Source: Nostoc sp. MS1 (GTDB taxonomy: Bacteria > Cyanobacteriota > Cyanobacteriia > Cyanobacteriales > Nostocaceae). Taken from it: 64,000 bases of DNA. Shown here piece by piece: positions 43,410 through 52,157 of the stretch; the first letter of the stretch is position 1, and the number at the start of each line of letters is the position of its first letter. The notes under the pieces are model-generated. The model searched no databases and was not told where the DNA came from. It worked only from the letters and a program-made list of their open reading frames with translations. Position numbers and translations under genes: made by a program. The stretch is taken from positions 2,725,501-2,789,500 of the forward strand of contig NZ_AP023441.1 of assembly GCF_019976755.1 (NCBI RefSeq). Reading direction: 5' to 3'.

Positions 43410-45134
43410 TTAGTAATGATTTCCGACTTTGCGGTGGTGAACGGCTGTTAGTGCTTCGGGTTTGGATACTCGTCCGGCGTAGACGGTGCTGTATACTGCC
43501 CAGTGGTCGCCGCAGTCCATCCGGCTAACTACTTCACATTCTATATACGCTAGGGCATCGCTCAGGATGGGTGCGCCATTTTCGGCTGGCTGGGTTTTGA
43601 CTCCTTCAAAACGGTCTGCACCGGGGGCAAATCGTTTGAGGAAGTGGCGCATGAGTGGTTGGTAGTTGCCTTCTTCTAATACGTTGAGGACGAAGCGATC
43701 GCCTACTTGCATTAATGATTCAATTGCTCTATCTTTAGCTACGGCAATGGAAAATCCTAGAGGTTTGAAGCTGGCTTGGGCTACCCAGGAAGCTAACATG
43801 GCGCTGGCTACTTCGCCTTTTTTGGCTGTGATGATATATAAGCCACCGCTCAGTCTACCTAATGCTTTGTCTAAATCAGCACCTAAAGATTTCATGGCTT
43901 TGATGCTGCGATCGCGTGTTATCCATTGTCCTAAGTCTGTACCAGCTTCTTCACACAGTTTGTAGGTGTTTTCTGTAGGTGTGTCTTTAATTTGAATTAC
44001 TGGGAAGCCTACATGTAAGCCCAAGGCACGGAATTTATTTAGTAGAGGATAGGTAGGTTCATCATCACCGCCACCAGTTTCAAAGATACCTATGGTTTGT
44101 TTTTCGGTGGCAGAACCTAAAATGGTGCTAAGTGCTGCTTGGATGCTGGCTGCACTAGAGGCGGGAGTCATACCGATTACGAGTCCAGAACAACGCCCCA
44201 CTAGTTCGCGCAATTCCTGTAAATCAACGGGTGAACCCAGGTCTACTACTTCAACACCGATACCAGTTTTACTGATACCATTGATAATTGCTTGGGCTAG
44301 GCGATCGCTATATCCATATTCAGAAACGTAAAATACACCGACGCTGGTTTCTGCCTTGGTTTGGTTTTGACTCCAATGGCGGTAACGTCCAGTTAGTTCC
44401 TCAACGTTATGGTAAAGTAGTGGCCCGTGACCAGTGGCAATCATTTTCACGGCTGGTAGTTCTCCCATGCGCTTGAGGGCAGATAAAACTGACCGCGCAT
44501 TTGGCCCCATCAAGCATTCATAGTAATAATGAAAGTCAGCTTCGATGGTTTTTAAGTCTTCGTCAAAGGTGCTATCAGAACAGTAGTGCATTCCGAAAGC
44601 GTCGCAGGTGTAGAGGGTTTGGGTTTTGTGATCGAAGCTAAAGATGGTGTCCGGCCAGTGTAAATTGGGGGCGATGACAAACTCGATTTCGTGACCGTTG
44701 CCTAAATCTAGGCGATCGCCATTTTTGACAATCTTCCGCTTAAAGGGCTGGTGTACTAAATCTTCGAGAAACTGAATTGCTACTTTTGAGGCTACCACTG
44801 TAATATCTGGAGCCATCTGTAACAAATCTTTAACTAAGCCACTGTGGTCTGGCTCGGTGTGGCTAACAATTAAATAATCTATATCTGTAGGATTGATTAG
44901 CCCTGTCAGGATATCAAAATAAAGTTTACGAAACTTTTCATGAGACGTATCAACCAAGGCTATCTGCTCACCGCGTATGAGAAAAGAGTTATAGGTAGTG
45001 CCGTTTTGCAGACCAAACTCAATATCGAAGCGATCGCGATCCCAATCTAGAGAGCGAATTGCTGTAGTATCTTGAGCAATTTCCGCAGTCTGTATGGTGA
45101 GCCGTTTTTCAGTTTTATCAGTGATTGCTACCAT
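43410..45134 (-). CDS. flv3: Diflavin flavoprotein, Flv3-type
   Basis: The partner of Flv1 in light-dependent O2 reduction at photosystem I. The 574-residue protein has a diiron beta-lactamase-like domain with canonical ligands HTEPDH at residues 92-97, a flavodoxin domain (VGVFYVSEYGYSDRLAQAI near 265), and a C-terminal flavin-reductase domain (VASAMLASWVAQASF near 430). The intact HxExDH motif marks it as Flv3- rather than Flv1-type. It is transcribed on the same strand as flv1 with an accessory island of ~6 kb between. A strong terminator follows. Confidence 0.94.
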   Translation of the reverse strand: MVAITDKTEKRLTIQTAEIAQDTTAIRSLDWDRDRFDIEFGLQNGTTYNSFLIRGEQIALVDTSHEKFRKLYFDILTGLINPTDIDYLIVSHTEPDHSGLVKDLLQMAPDITVVASKVAIQFLEDLVHQPFKRKIVKNGDRLDLGNGHEIEFVIAPNLHWPDTIFSFDHKTQTLYTCDAFGMHYCSDSTFDEDLKTIEADFHYYYECLMGPNARSVLSALKRMGELPAVKMIATGHGPLLYHNVEELTGRYRHWSQNQTKAETSVGVFYVSEYGYSDRLAQAIINGISKTGIGVEVVDLGSPVDLQELRELVGRCSGLVIGMTPASSAASIQAALSTILGSATEKQTIGIFETGGGDDEPTYPLLNKFRALGLHVGFPVIQIKDTPTENTYKLCEEAGTDLGQWITRDRSIKAMKSLGADLDKALGRLSGGLYIITAKKGEVASAMLASWVAQASFKPLGFSIAVAKDRAIESLMQVGDRFVLNVLEEGNYQPLMRHFLKRFAPGADRFEGVKTQPAENGAPILSDALAYIECEVVSRMDCGDHWAVYSTVYAGRVSKPEALTAVHHRKVGNHY

Positions 45135-45243
45135 AACTCTCTCCTTAACACAATGAGTATTTATTCCCCTAGTCTTATTTTGACACGGAATATTTGTAAA
45201 TTTTTATTCAAAAACCTATAGATAACTTAAAAAATATAAAAAA

Positions 45244-46251
45244 GTGAAATCACAACAGTATCTAGAACGAATAGAAGGTACATGGTTAGCCTTAGAAATA
45301 GGTAATTCTCGGCTACATTGGGCATTATTCAATGGCGAATCCCTAGAATTTACGTGGGATACAGAATATCTACCTGAGTCTGTTATACAGCAGTTGGGGG
45401 ACAGTGGGACAGATTGGGGAGTAGGGAGTGGGGAGTGGGGAGTAGGAGGATTAGGGAAAGATGAGGGAGTGGGGGGAGTAGAAGGAGTAGGGGGAGAATT
45501 TTTATCTATATTGTCTACCTTGACTCCTTTATCTCCTATCCTGCGGATAGGGTTAGAACTGCATCGGCGCAGCCTCTCGCAGACAAAGCAAGCTAAAGAC
45601 TCATCCTCCACCCCTTCATCTCCCCCCATTTCCCCCACTCCCTCATCTCCCCTCACTCCCCTACCTCTCTTCCTCGCCTCGGTAGTTCCTCGCCAGACTG
45701 CACTTTGGCAAAGTTATCCGAATGTTCGTGTGATTACTTTAGAAGATATACCGCTTAACAATATATATCCAACGTTGGGAATTGATAGGGCTTTGGCTTT
45801 GTGGGGGGCGGGGATGAGTTGGGGTTTCCCGATGTTGGTCATTGATGCGGGAACAGCACTTACTTTTACGGCTGCGGATGGGGAAAAAAATCTGGTGGGT
45901 GGGGCTATTTTGCCAGGGATGGGTTTACAGTTGGCAAGTTTGGGACAGAAAACTGAACAATTACCACAGTTAGAGGTTGGGAAAATTCAATCTTTACCGC
46001 CACGTTTTGCACTGAATACACCAGAAGCGATGCAAAGTGGGGTGATTTACACTTTATTAGCGGGAATTAAGGATTTTGTTGAGGAGTGGTGGAGTTTGTT
46101 TCCTGATGGAAAGGTGGCGATGAAAGGAGGCGATCGCAATTTACTATTAAATTATCTCCAAGAATTATATCCAGCGATCGCCTCACGTTTACTCGTCGAA
46201 CCTAATTTAATTTTCTGGGGTATGCAGAAAATATCTATAAGTAGTTCATAA
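45244..46251 (+). CDS. coaX: Type III pantothenate kinase with an in-frame repeat insertion
   Basis: Phosphorylates pantothenate in coenzyme A synthesis. The 335-residue frame (GTG start) has the type III motifs LALEIGNSRLHWALFNGE at the N-terminus, LVIDAGTALTFTAADGEKNL, GGAILPGMGLQLASL and ALNTPEAMQSGVIYTLLAGI. Family members are ~250 residues; the excess is a low-complexity segment at residues ~52-142, between the first phosphate-binding strand and the IDAGTA motif. The insertion keeps the frame and has no stop. Whether the enzyme is active with a ~90-residue insertion is unknown. Confidence 0.9.
   Translation: MKSQQYLERIEGTWLALEIGNSRLHWALFNGESLEFTWDTEYLPESVIQQLGDSGTDWGVGSGEWGVGGLGKDEGVGGVEGVGGEFLSILSTLTPLSPILRIGLELHRRSLSQTKQAKDSSSTPSSPPISPTPSSPLTPLPLFLASVVPRQTALWQSYPNVRVITLEDIPLNNIYPTLGIDRALALWGAGMSWGFPMLVIDAGTALTFTAADGEKNLVGGAILPGMGLQLASLGQKTEQLPQLEVGKIQSLPPRFALNTPEAMQSGVIYTLLAGIKDFVEEWWSLFPDGKVAMKGGDRNLLLNYLQELYPAIASRLLVEPNLIFWGMQKISISSS
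45395..45672. repeat. Polypurine/polypyrimidine repeat insertion inside coaX
   Basis: The left half is GGGGAGTAGGGAGTG-type repeats; the right half is CCCCCACTCCCTCATCTCC-type repeats, reverse complementary to the left. The centre contains CTGCGGATAGGG and GGCGCAGCCTCTCGCAGACA, resembling interspersed palindromic sequences of Nostoc. The arms could fold into a long hairpin. Confidence 0.85.
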
Positions 46252-46282
46252 ACACCAATTACCAATTACCAATTACCCATTA
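46252..46282. repeat. CCAATTA / CCCATTA repeat tract
   Basis: Four 7-mer copies (ACCAATT, ACCCATT) between the convergent coaX and hydrolase genes. The tract overlaps the last few codons of the hydrolase. Confidence 0.8.
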
Positions 46283-47085
46283 CCAAGAAAATCCTTAACC
46301 TCCCCAACCACAAGCCCTACACAAGATTGTGGCAAATTATTTTCGGCGTGGGCAATGATTTTCAACTCTGCTTGAGGAATCAGTTTGCTGTAAGCTTGGC
46401 TTCTAGCTAAAGCATCGGGTGTATCTTTACCGCCTTGCAAAATTAAAGCAGGAATCTCTAGTTTGCCCAAACTATTGTTTAATAATTCTGCTTCGATTTC
46501 TGGTTGCTGACGTTGAAAGAGTAGTTGAGAAGCTGTAAGATTTTGTAGTAACTTTTGGCGTGTTTGCCAGTCTTGTTCTATTTTTTTATCTAACCCAAAT
46601 AGTTTAGTTAAAAAACGCAGCGATCGCAGTATTTTAAAAAATAGTGGTGGACGCTGGATTAATTGCCGCATCTTCCGACAATTTTGTTCTTGTCCTTCTA
46701 TGTTTACACCCTCTGGCGCTGACAAAATTAATCCCTGAACTTGTTCTGGATACTTTAAGGCATAAGTAGCAGCAACCCAAGCCCCAAGGGAGTCTGCTAA
46801 TAGATAGACTTTTTCTAACTTTAAAGCTTGGCAAAATTCGGCTAAACACTCTACTTCTAAATCTATTGAATAATGAATATTAGGTCTTTCTGATTCACCA
46901 AAACCCAATAAATCTGGTGCGAAGCAGTGAAAATTTAGGGAAAGTGATTCTATCACTTCTACCCATTGGCTACTTTCATACCAATTTCCATGTAACAAAA
47001 CTATTGGTATGCCTTCACCAGCTTCACGCCAGAATAATAGCCCTTGAGATAGCTTTCTCCGGGCGTTACGTAAGAGCGTATCCAT
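46273..47085 (-). CDS. Alpha/beta-fold hydrolase
   Basis: A 270-residue serine hydrolase. The oxyanion region is PIVLLHGNWYESSQWVEVI near residue 25; the nucleophile elbow is LLADSLGAWVAATYALKYP (Ser in ADSLGA, ~100); the late acid/His region includes LILQGGKDTPDALARSQAYS and IIAHAENNLP. The product resembles cyanobacterial lipase/esterase or haloalkane dehalogenase-like proteins; substrate unknown. It is convergent with coaX. Its last codons lie in a repeat tract. Confidence 0.88.
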   Translation of the reverse strand: MDTLLRNARRKLSQGLLFWREAGEGIPIVLLHGNWYESSQWVEVIESLSLNFHCFAPDLLGFGESERPNIHYSIDLEVECLAEFCQALKLEKVYLLADSLGAWVAATYALKYPEQVQGLILSAPEGVNIEGQEQNCRKMRQLIQRPPLFFKILRSLRFLTKLFGLDKKIEQDWQTRQKLLQNLTASQLLFQRQQPEIEAELLNNSLGKLEIPALILQGGKDTPDALARSQAYSKLIPQAELKIIAHAENNLPQSCVGLVVGEVKDFLGNG

Positions 47086-47185
47086 TTTGATATAGTAGTT
47101 AACCCTGAGTGAATTTTATGTTCTTAATCAGTATATTCATATATAAAATATAAGCAACATTTTTAACCCAAAAGTTCACTAATTT

Positions 47186-47680
47186 TTAAGCTAAAGTAGT
47201 TAATCCATTTAAGTAATCTTGTAGCTGTCGATAGTGGTCATGAGACATTGGCTCTTGCGGTATGGAACCAGGATAAAAAGCCTTAATTTCTAGAACTTCT
47301 GAGGTATCGTGAATTTCCATTTTTCCCTGTACCTCAGCCTCAACCACAACACAAATAGAATGTATTCTGGGGTCGCGGTCTGGTGCAGAGTAAACACCCA
47401 CCAGCCGTCTAATTTTGGTTAATTCTAGTCCGGTTTCTTCCAACAACTCACGGCGGACTGTCGTGGGAATGTCTTCTCCCCAGTCCACCATACCTCCAGG
47501 CAATGCCCAAAGGCCATCATCACGCCGACGGATGAGTACAATTGAGCCATCCGCTAGGAGGGGGATAATACTAGTTCCCGTGATTGGGTGGCGAAATATA
47601 ATACCCAATACCGTTTGACCAATGCGCCACAGGCTACGTGTGGTTTGGATCGGTGACTTTAAAAAAGCAATAACGTTCAA
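47186..47680 (-). CDS. NUDIX hydrolase
   Basis: A 164-residue NUDIX pyrophosphohydrolase. The box reads GGMVDWGEDIPTTVRRELLE, then ETGLEL, around residues 61-85, matching GX5EX7REUXEEXGU. The frame opens at TTG 47680 with no upstream ATG; the N-terminal ~40 residues (FLKSPIQTTRSLWRIGQTVL) are somewhat hydrophobic. Substrate (nucleotide sugar, NAD-type or oxidised nucleotide) cannot be told from sequence. It lies 100 bp downstream of nothing recognisable and upstream of the hydrolase on the same strand. Confidence 0.88.
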   Translation of the reverse strand: MNVIAFLKSPIQTTRSLWRIGQTVLGIIFRHPITGTSIIPLLADGSIVLIRRRDDGLWALPGGMVDWGEDIPTTVRRELLEETGLELTKIRRLVGVYSAPDRDPRIHSICVVVEAEVQGKMEIHDTSEVLEIKAFYPGSIPQEPMSHDHYRQLQDYLNGLTTLA

Positions 47681-48168
47681 TCTAAAATTATCTATGGTTG
47701 AGTTTTTTAATTGTCTACCACTGGCGCAATCTCAACTAAATAATGTAGTTGAGTTTTGCATTATAATGCAATATGCCAACGATGTTAGTGGTTAGCAATT
47801 ATATTTTAACTATATTCACATAATATATCAACTTAATCCGTTGAATTATACATAAATTTATCTGTATTTGCCTATACATAAGACATATTTCAGAAAAATA
47901 GTATTAGGCGATCGCTATAAATTAAAATCACCTCAACCCATAGTCGGAAACTTGTATTTTTCTGTTTTTTCCATGATCAAATAGGTGGGATTGTCTATTC
48001 TAGAATCTGGGACAGATAAATTAAGTAGCGGCAGATTTTGCTGTTCCTATCTTTAGGTCGTTGTACTGCCGTCTGAACTTATGAAGAGAATAGAAGAATC
48101 GTATACAAAAAAACTTACATAGTATATGTGAGGTATTCAATAAAAATATTTAATTTCAGGATAATGTG
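47681..48168. other. Divergent intergenic region
   Basis: 488 bp of AT-rich DNA between the NUDIX and site-2 protease genes. It has one HIP1 octamer at ~47909 and no recognisable gene, RNA or terminator. It should hold promoters for both flanking genes. Confidence 0.5.
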
Positions 48169-49359
48169 ATGCAAACAAATTGGAAAATCGGATCTTTATT
48201 TGGTATTCCCCTATTTTTAGACCCTTTGTGGTTTGTAATTTTGGGTTTAGCAACACTGAATTTTGGTGTTGCTTACCAAGAATGGGGAACTGTAACAGCC
48301 TGGAGTGCTGGCATAGTTATGGCGTTGCTGCTATTTGGTTCGGTATTATTGCACGAGTTGGGTCATAGTTTAGCAGCGCGATCGCAAGGCATTAAAGTTA
48401 ACTCGATTACTCTATTTCTATTTGGTGGTATTGCTGCCATTGAAGAAGAATCGAAAACTCCGGGTAAAGCTTTTCAAGTAGCCATTGCTGGGCCTTTGGT
48501 AAGTATCGGCTTATTTTTGTTGCTGAGAATAGTAAGTACAGTCATTCCAGATACCAGCCCAGTCAGTATGATGGTAGGTGATTTGGCACGCATTAACTTA
48601 GTCGTGGCTCTATTTAACTTGATTCCTGGCTTACCTTTAGATGGAGGTCAAGTTTTGAAAGCTGCACTCTGGAAAATTACCGGGGATCGCTTTCAGGCGG
48701 TACATTGGGCAGCCAAGGCGGGACAAATTTTGGGTTATAGTGCGATCGCTCTAGGTTTTGCTGTAGATTTCTTTACTAGAGAGTTAGTTACAGGCTTGTG
48801 GATAGCCTTGTTAGGTTGGTTTGCCATTCGTAACGCCAACTCCTACGACCGTGTAACCACATTACAAGAAACCTTACTCAAAGTCACAGCCGCCGATGCT
48901 ATGACTTGTGATTTTAGGGTCATTGATGCCGACCAAACTCTACGTTCTTTTGCTGATACCTACTTATTAGCCGCTACCCCAGAAATTTATTTTGCTGCTT
49001 CCGATGGACGTTATCGCGGTATGGTTGCCATTGAGGATTTACGTTTGGTGGAAAGAAGCGCCTGGGAAACCCAAACTCTCCACAGTATCGCCCATCCTTT
49101 GACGGAAATTCCTTCTGTTACAGAATCAACTTCCATCGCTGAAGTCATCAAAAAGTTGGAGAATGAACAGTTACCCCGTATTACCGTACTTACTCCGGCT
49201 GGCGCTGTTGCTGGCATGATTGACCGGGGTGATATTGTTAAAGCATTGGCACAAAAGTTAGGCTTGCGAGTTACAGACGCAGAAATTAAACGCATTAAGG
49301 AAGATGGTAGTTATCCGCCAGGGTTACAGTTAGGGGTAATTGCTAAATCAATTGATTAG
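48169..49359 (+). CDS. Site-2 protease family metalloprotease with CBS domains
   Basis: An intramembrane zinc protease (M50B) of ~396 residues. It has several N-terminal membrane helices; the zinc motif HELGHS is at ~residue 62 and the second motif NLIPGLPLDGGQVLKA at ~150. The C-terminal third holds two CBS modules (VTAADAMTCDFRVIDADQTL and SIAHPLTEIPSVTESTSIAE), which often bind adenosine nucleotides. ATG 48169 is preferred to the overlapping GTG 48166. Such proteases cleave membrane-bound anti-sigma or regulatory proteins; the target here is unknown. Confidence 0.92.
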   Translation: MQTNWKIGSLFGIPLFLDPLWFVILGLATLNFGVAYQEWGTVTAWSAGIVMALLLFGSVLLHELGHSLAARSQGIKVNSITLFLFGGIAAIEEESKTPGKAFQVAIAGPLVSIGLFLLLRIVSTVIPDTSPVSMMVGDLARINLVVALFNLIPGLPLDGGQVLKAALWKITGDRFQAVHWAAKAGQILGYSAIALGFAVDFFTRELVTGLWIALLGWFAIRNANSYDRVTTLQETLLKVTAADAMTCDFRVIDADQTLRSFADTYLLAATPEIYFAASDGRYRGMVAIEDLRLVERSAWETQTLHSIAHPLTEIPSVTESTSIAEVIKKLENEQLPRITVLTPAGAVAGMIDRGDIVKALAQKLGLRVTDAEIKRIKEDGSYPPGLQLGVIAKSID

Positions 49360-49392
49360 TCATTAGTCCATAGTCAACAGTCAACGGTCTAT
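49358..49392. repeat. Heptanucleotide repeats (TTAGTCA / CATAGTC / CAACAGT)
   Basis: Five 7-mers directly after the site-2 protease stop. A related short tract, CTGACTGTTGACTGTTGACTA, lies at 50220-50240 after the next gene. Confidence 0.8.
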
Positions 49393-49499
49393 TGCCTTAC
49401 CTCTTAATCAAGCTTTGAGGACAAAAGACAAAAAATATACTGTGTAATGGTGTAGAAATGTATAGAATCTTGTAAAGATATAAATTAAAATCTTTTAAG

Positions 49500-50222
49500 A
49501 TGCAAACATTTCCCACTCATTCCTCAATGCAGCTGTCTGTAGCACCAACCCAATGTCAGCCTTTGAAGATTATCGCACTGGGGGATAGTTTAATATATGG
49601 CTTCGGCGACCCAGAAAAAGGCGGCTGGGTCGAGCAATTGCGGCGCTGGTGGATGCTGCTCGGTAGCTCTGGTCATGTCCTGTATAATTTGGGAGTAAGA
49701 GGCGATCGCACCCAGCAAGTAGCCCAAAGGTTAGAGGTAGAATTTCGGCATCGTGGCGAATTGCGAAATCGTGTCCCTGATTTAATTATCCTTTCCGTTG
49801 GCGTAAATGATTCGGCGCGGTTAGCCCGCCCCAATGGACGAAATCATACAGATTTTGCCGTGTTTGAATCGGAAATCGCCGCTTTACTAGACCAAGCCCA
49901 GCAACTCTGCCCTGTATTATTTGTGGGTATGGTTCCAGTTGATGAAGCCAAAATGCCTTTTGTCGATTGCTTCTATTTTAATCATGCCGACCAATACCGC
50001 TACAAAGAAGCAACCCGCATCGCTTGCAATCAAAGGCAAATTCCCTATTTAGATATTTTTGACCAATGGATGGCGCGGGGCGAGGCTTGGCGAAACAAGC
50101 GTTTCACCGAAGATGGACTACATCCCAATACTCTAGGTTATCAGTCCCTATTAGAAGATGTGATTCATTGGGAACCGTTAGCAGCCTATCATACCCCCCG
50201 ACCTGATTATCAGTTAGTCTGA
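49500..50222 (+). CDS. SGNH/GDSL-family esterase
   Basis: A 240-residue SGNH hydrolase. Block I is KIIALGDSLIYGFGDPEKGG (Ser ~30); block II is NLGVRGDRTQQVAQRL (Gly); block III ILSVGVNDSARLARP (Asn); block V EDGLHPNTLGY (Asp/His). All four catalytic blocks are intact. No signal peptide is visible, so the enzyme is probably cytoplasmic, acting as an esterase, lipase or thioesterase. It is flanked by heptad repeats on both sides. Confidence 0.92.
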   Translation: MQTFPTHSSMQLSVAPTQCQPLKIIALGDSLIYGFGDPEKGGWVEQLRRWWMLLGSSGHVLYNLGVRGDRTQQVAQRLEVEFRHRGELRNRVPDLIILSVGVNDSARLARPNGRNHTDFAVFESEIAALLDQAQQLCPVLFVGMVPVDEAKMPFVDCFYFNHADQYRYKEATRIACNQRQIPYLDIFDQWMARGEAWRNKRFTEDGLHPNTLGYQSLLEDVIHWEPLAAYHTPRPDYQLV

Positions 50223-50274
50223 CTGTTGACTGTTGACTAATGGCTTATCATGGGGTGAGTTTTAGGAATCTTTC

Positions 50275-51150
50275 ATGTCCAACAACCACCCTAAAATAAA
50301 TAAATTTTTTGGTTTAATAGCGATCGCTACTTTTTTAGTAGCTAGTTCTATTACCATAGGTATATTTTTGGCGTTCCGCAAGAACCAAACGGCAATAGCC
50401 ACGCCAGATTTACCAGATGCAAGTAATCAAGTAAAGCCATTAGTTAAAGAACCTTCACAGCCATCAGCTAAGATAAATAATCTTAACTTTACTGTGCCAG
50501 TCCAGTATCAGGGTAAGACAGTTTATCAGCCACAGATTGATAGTAATAAAAAAACAAATACCTATACTGGGCGGAAAGTCATCGCTCTGACTTTTGATGA
50601 TGGGCCTTGGCAGAAAACCACCCCAGAAATATTAGATATTCTTAAACAAAATCAAATTAAAGCGACCTTCTTTTGGGTAGGACAAGCCTTACAAGCCAAC
50701 CCTGAAATCGCCAAACAAGTTGTAGCTGAAGGTCATGCTATTGGTAATCACACTTGGCATCATTGGTATAAGCGTATGGATGCAGCCACAGTTAAGAGTG
50801 AAATTGAGCGGACATCTGAGCTAATTTACAAAACTACAGGTGTGAAAACTCAATTATTCCGTCCCCCTGGAGGAGTTCTGAATAATGGTTTAGCCAGTTA
50901 CGCCAAAAGCCAGAAAAATGCTGTGGTGATGTGGTCTTTAACTTCAGCTGATACTGATCCTCATGCCAAATATGAGGTATTTATTAAAAATGTAGTCAAA
51001 GGCGCAAAGCCTGGTTATATAGTTTTAATGCACGATGGAGGAGGCGATCGCAAAAGAACAGTAGAAGCCTTACCAAAAATTATCAGTGGATTAAAACAGC
51101 AAGGTTACGAGTTTGTTACAGTTCCCGAATTACTAGAAATGAACCTGTAA
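50275..51150 (+). CDS. Polysaccharide deacetylase (NodB homology domain)
   Basis: A 291-residue family 4 carbohydrate esterase that probably removes N- or O-acetyl groups from peptidoglycan or extracellular glycans. An N-terminal membrane anchor (residues ~12-32) is followed by a linker and the NodB domain with TFDDGPWQKTTPEIL (catalytic Asp), HTWHHWYKR (metal His) and LFRPPGGVLNNGL; the C-terminal LMHDGGG motif carries the last His. All motifs are intact. It faces the periplasm by topology. Confidence 0.93.
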   Translation: MSNNHPKINKFFGLIAIATFLVASSITIGIFLAFRKNQTAIATPDLPDASNQVKPLVKEPSQPSAKINNLNFTVPVQYQGKTVYQPQIDSNKKTNTYTGRKVIALTFDDGPWQKTTPEILDILKQNQIKATFFWVGQALQANPEIAKQVVAEGHAIGNHTWHHWYKRMDAATVKSEIERTSELIYKTTGVKTQLFRPPGGVLNNGLASYAKSQKNAVVMWSLTSADTDPHAKYEVFIKNVVKGAKPGYIVLMHDGGGDRKRTVEALPKIISGLKQQGYEFVTVPELLEMNL

Positions 51151-51226
51151 CCCTACTCTCAGGATAGAATAATGCGTAATTCATCAATTTTGAGATGTAA
51201 TTATTTATGCAGCATTTGTTACTTTT

Positions 51227-51661
51227 ATGACTCCAACTTTATTAGGTCGTTGGCAAACTAGACTGTTATTACTTGCTACTGTCGGTGTAGTAGTATCCTT
51301 GCCTTTTGCAATAGGTTTAATTGGCCCTGGTGCTAACTCAGTATATTTTTGGATACTAGCCTATGTTGCTATCTTCGGCTTGGGCTGGGACATCCTTTAT
51401 AATTATTTGCAAAAGTTCCGTTGGGATCGAGATTGGCCTGCCGTTTATCAACTCATAGCTGGTATTTGGGAACTAATATTTGTTTTTTGTGGGGCTAAAC
51501 TTTTTGGTTTCTTACCATTACCCATACCTAAAGAAGAACTACCAGTAGATGCTTTTATATTTCATTACAGTGTGGTTTGGTTAGCAGTTTTTATTGCTTC
51601 CCAAAGCATTATGCGAATTATATTTCCTCGTTGGCGTTTCCGGGGAGGACAATGGCTATAA
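51227..51661 (+). CDS. Hypothetical integral membrane protein (144 aa)
   Basis: I do not recognise a named family. The 144-residue protein has about four hydrophobic segments: LLLLATVGVVVSLPFAIGLI, YFWILAYVAIFGLGWDILYN, a region around LIAGIWELIFVFCGAKLFGF, and YSVVWLAVFIASQSIMRIIF. It ends in a basic tail (PRWRFRGGQWL). It is the last gene of a plus-strand series and probably conserved in cyanobacteria. No catalytic motif seen. Confidence 0.7.
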   Translation: MTPTLLGRWQTRLLLLATVGVVVSLPFAIGLIGPGANSVYFWILAYVAIFGLGWDILYNYLQKFRWDRDWPAVYQLIAGIWELIFVFCGAKLFGFLPLPIPKEELPVDAFIFHYSVVWLAVFIASQSIMRIIFPRWRFRGGQWL

Positions 51662-51756
51662 TAATTAGTAATTCGTAATTCAAGCAATGTGCGAATTATG
51701 ATGTTAAGCCCTCTTCAAACCACTTCAATAAAAGGAGAGAAGTTTAAATTCTTACT

Positions 51757-51779
51757 CCCCTTCCCTTGTAGGGAAGGGG
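51757..51779. repeat. G/C-rich palindrome, interspersed repeat type
   Basis: CCCCTTCCCT / AGGGAAGGGG with a 3-nt loop, followed by CTGGGGGTTAGGT. It belongs to the same general class as the repeat near flv1 (35135-35435), or could terminate the upstream gene. Confidence 0.65.
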
Positions 51780-51861
51780 CTGGGGGTTAGGTCTGAAAGA
51801 AATTTATACAAGGCGTTGATTAGTAATTAATAATTTTGCTAACTTGATATTAATTAGGTAA

Positions 51862-52110
51862 TTAAAGAGATTTGTTGCGATAAATACTAATATATTGTCC
51901 ATGAATATTAACGAAATAGGGAACTATATAAGTTAGCCCGGCGGAAATCCAGCGATCGCGGCTCATATTCCCTTTTAATAAAGCATGAGCATGATTGATG
52001 GTAAATAAGATAGAGCCAACAACAAGTGCAACTTTTAAAGCAGTTGGCACAAATTTTGGATCAGTCAGACTTGCAAAATATCCTTTTAGAAAATCTATCT
52101 TTTTGACCAT
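51862..52110 (-). CDS. nrtS: NrtS-like nitrate/nitrite transporter subunit
   Basis: A small membrane protein (82 aa) resembling NrtS, described in marine Synechococcus as a nitrate/nitrite transporter made of small subunits. The product has two hydrophobic segments: FVPTALKVALVVGSILFTIN, and SAGLTYIVPYFVNIHGQYIS, with the charged MSRDRW loop between. The family pattern of ALKVALVVG, a polar loop and YIVPYFV is what I rely on. It is 48 bp downstream of the amino-acid transporter ATPase on the same strand. Nitrate transport here is an inference. Confidence 0.75.
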   Translation of the reverse strand: MVKKIDFLKGYFASLTDPKFVPTALKVALVVGSILFTINHAHALLKGNMSRDRWISAGLTYIVPYFVNIHGQYISIYRNKSL

Positions 52111-52157
52111 AAATCATTGAATGCTGAGAGAAAATAATTAAAAAACTAATGACTCAT

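Noticed and set aside
45216..45656. Minus-strand open frame of 146 codons across coaX
   Set aside because: It consists of the same low-complexity repeat read backwards and overlaps the conserved coaX coding strand.
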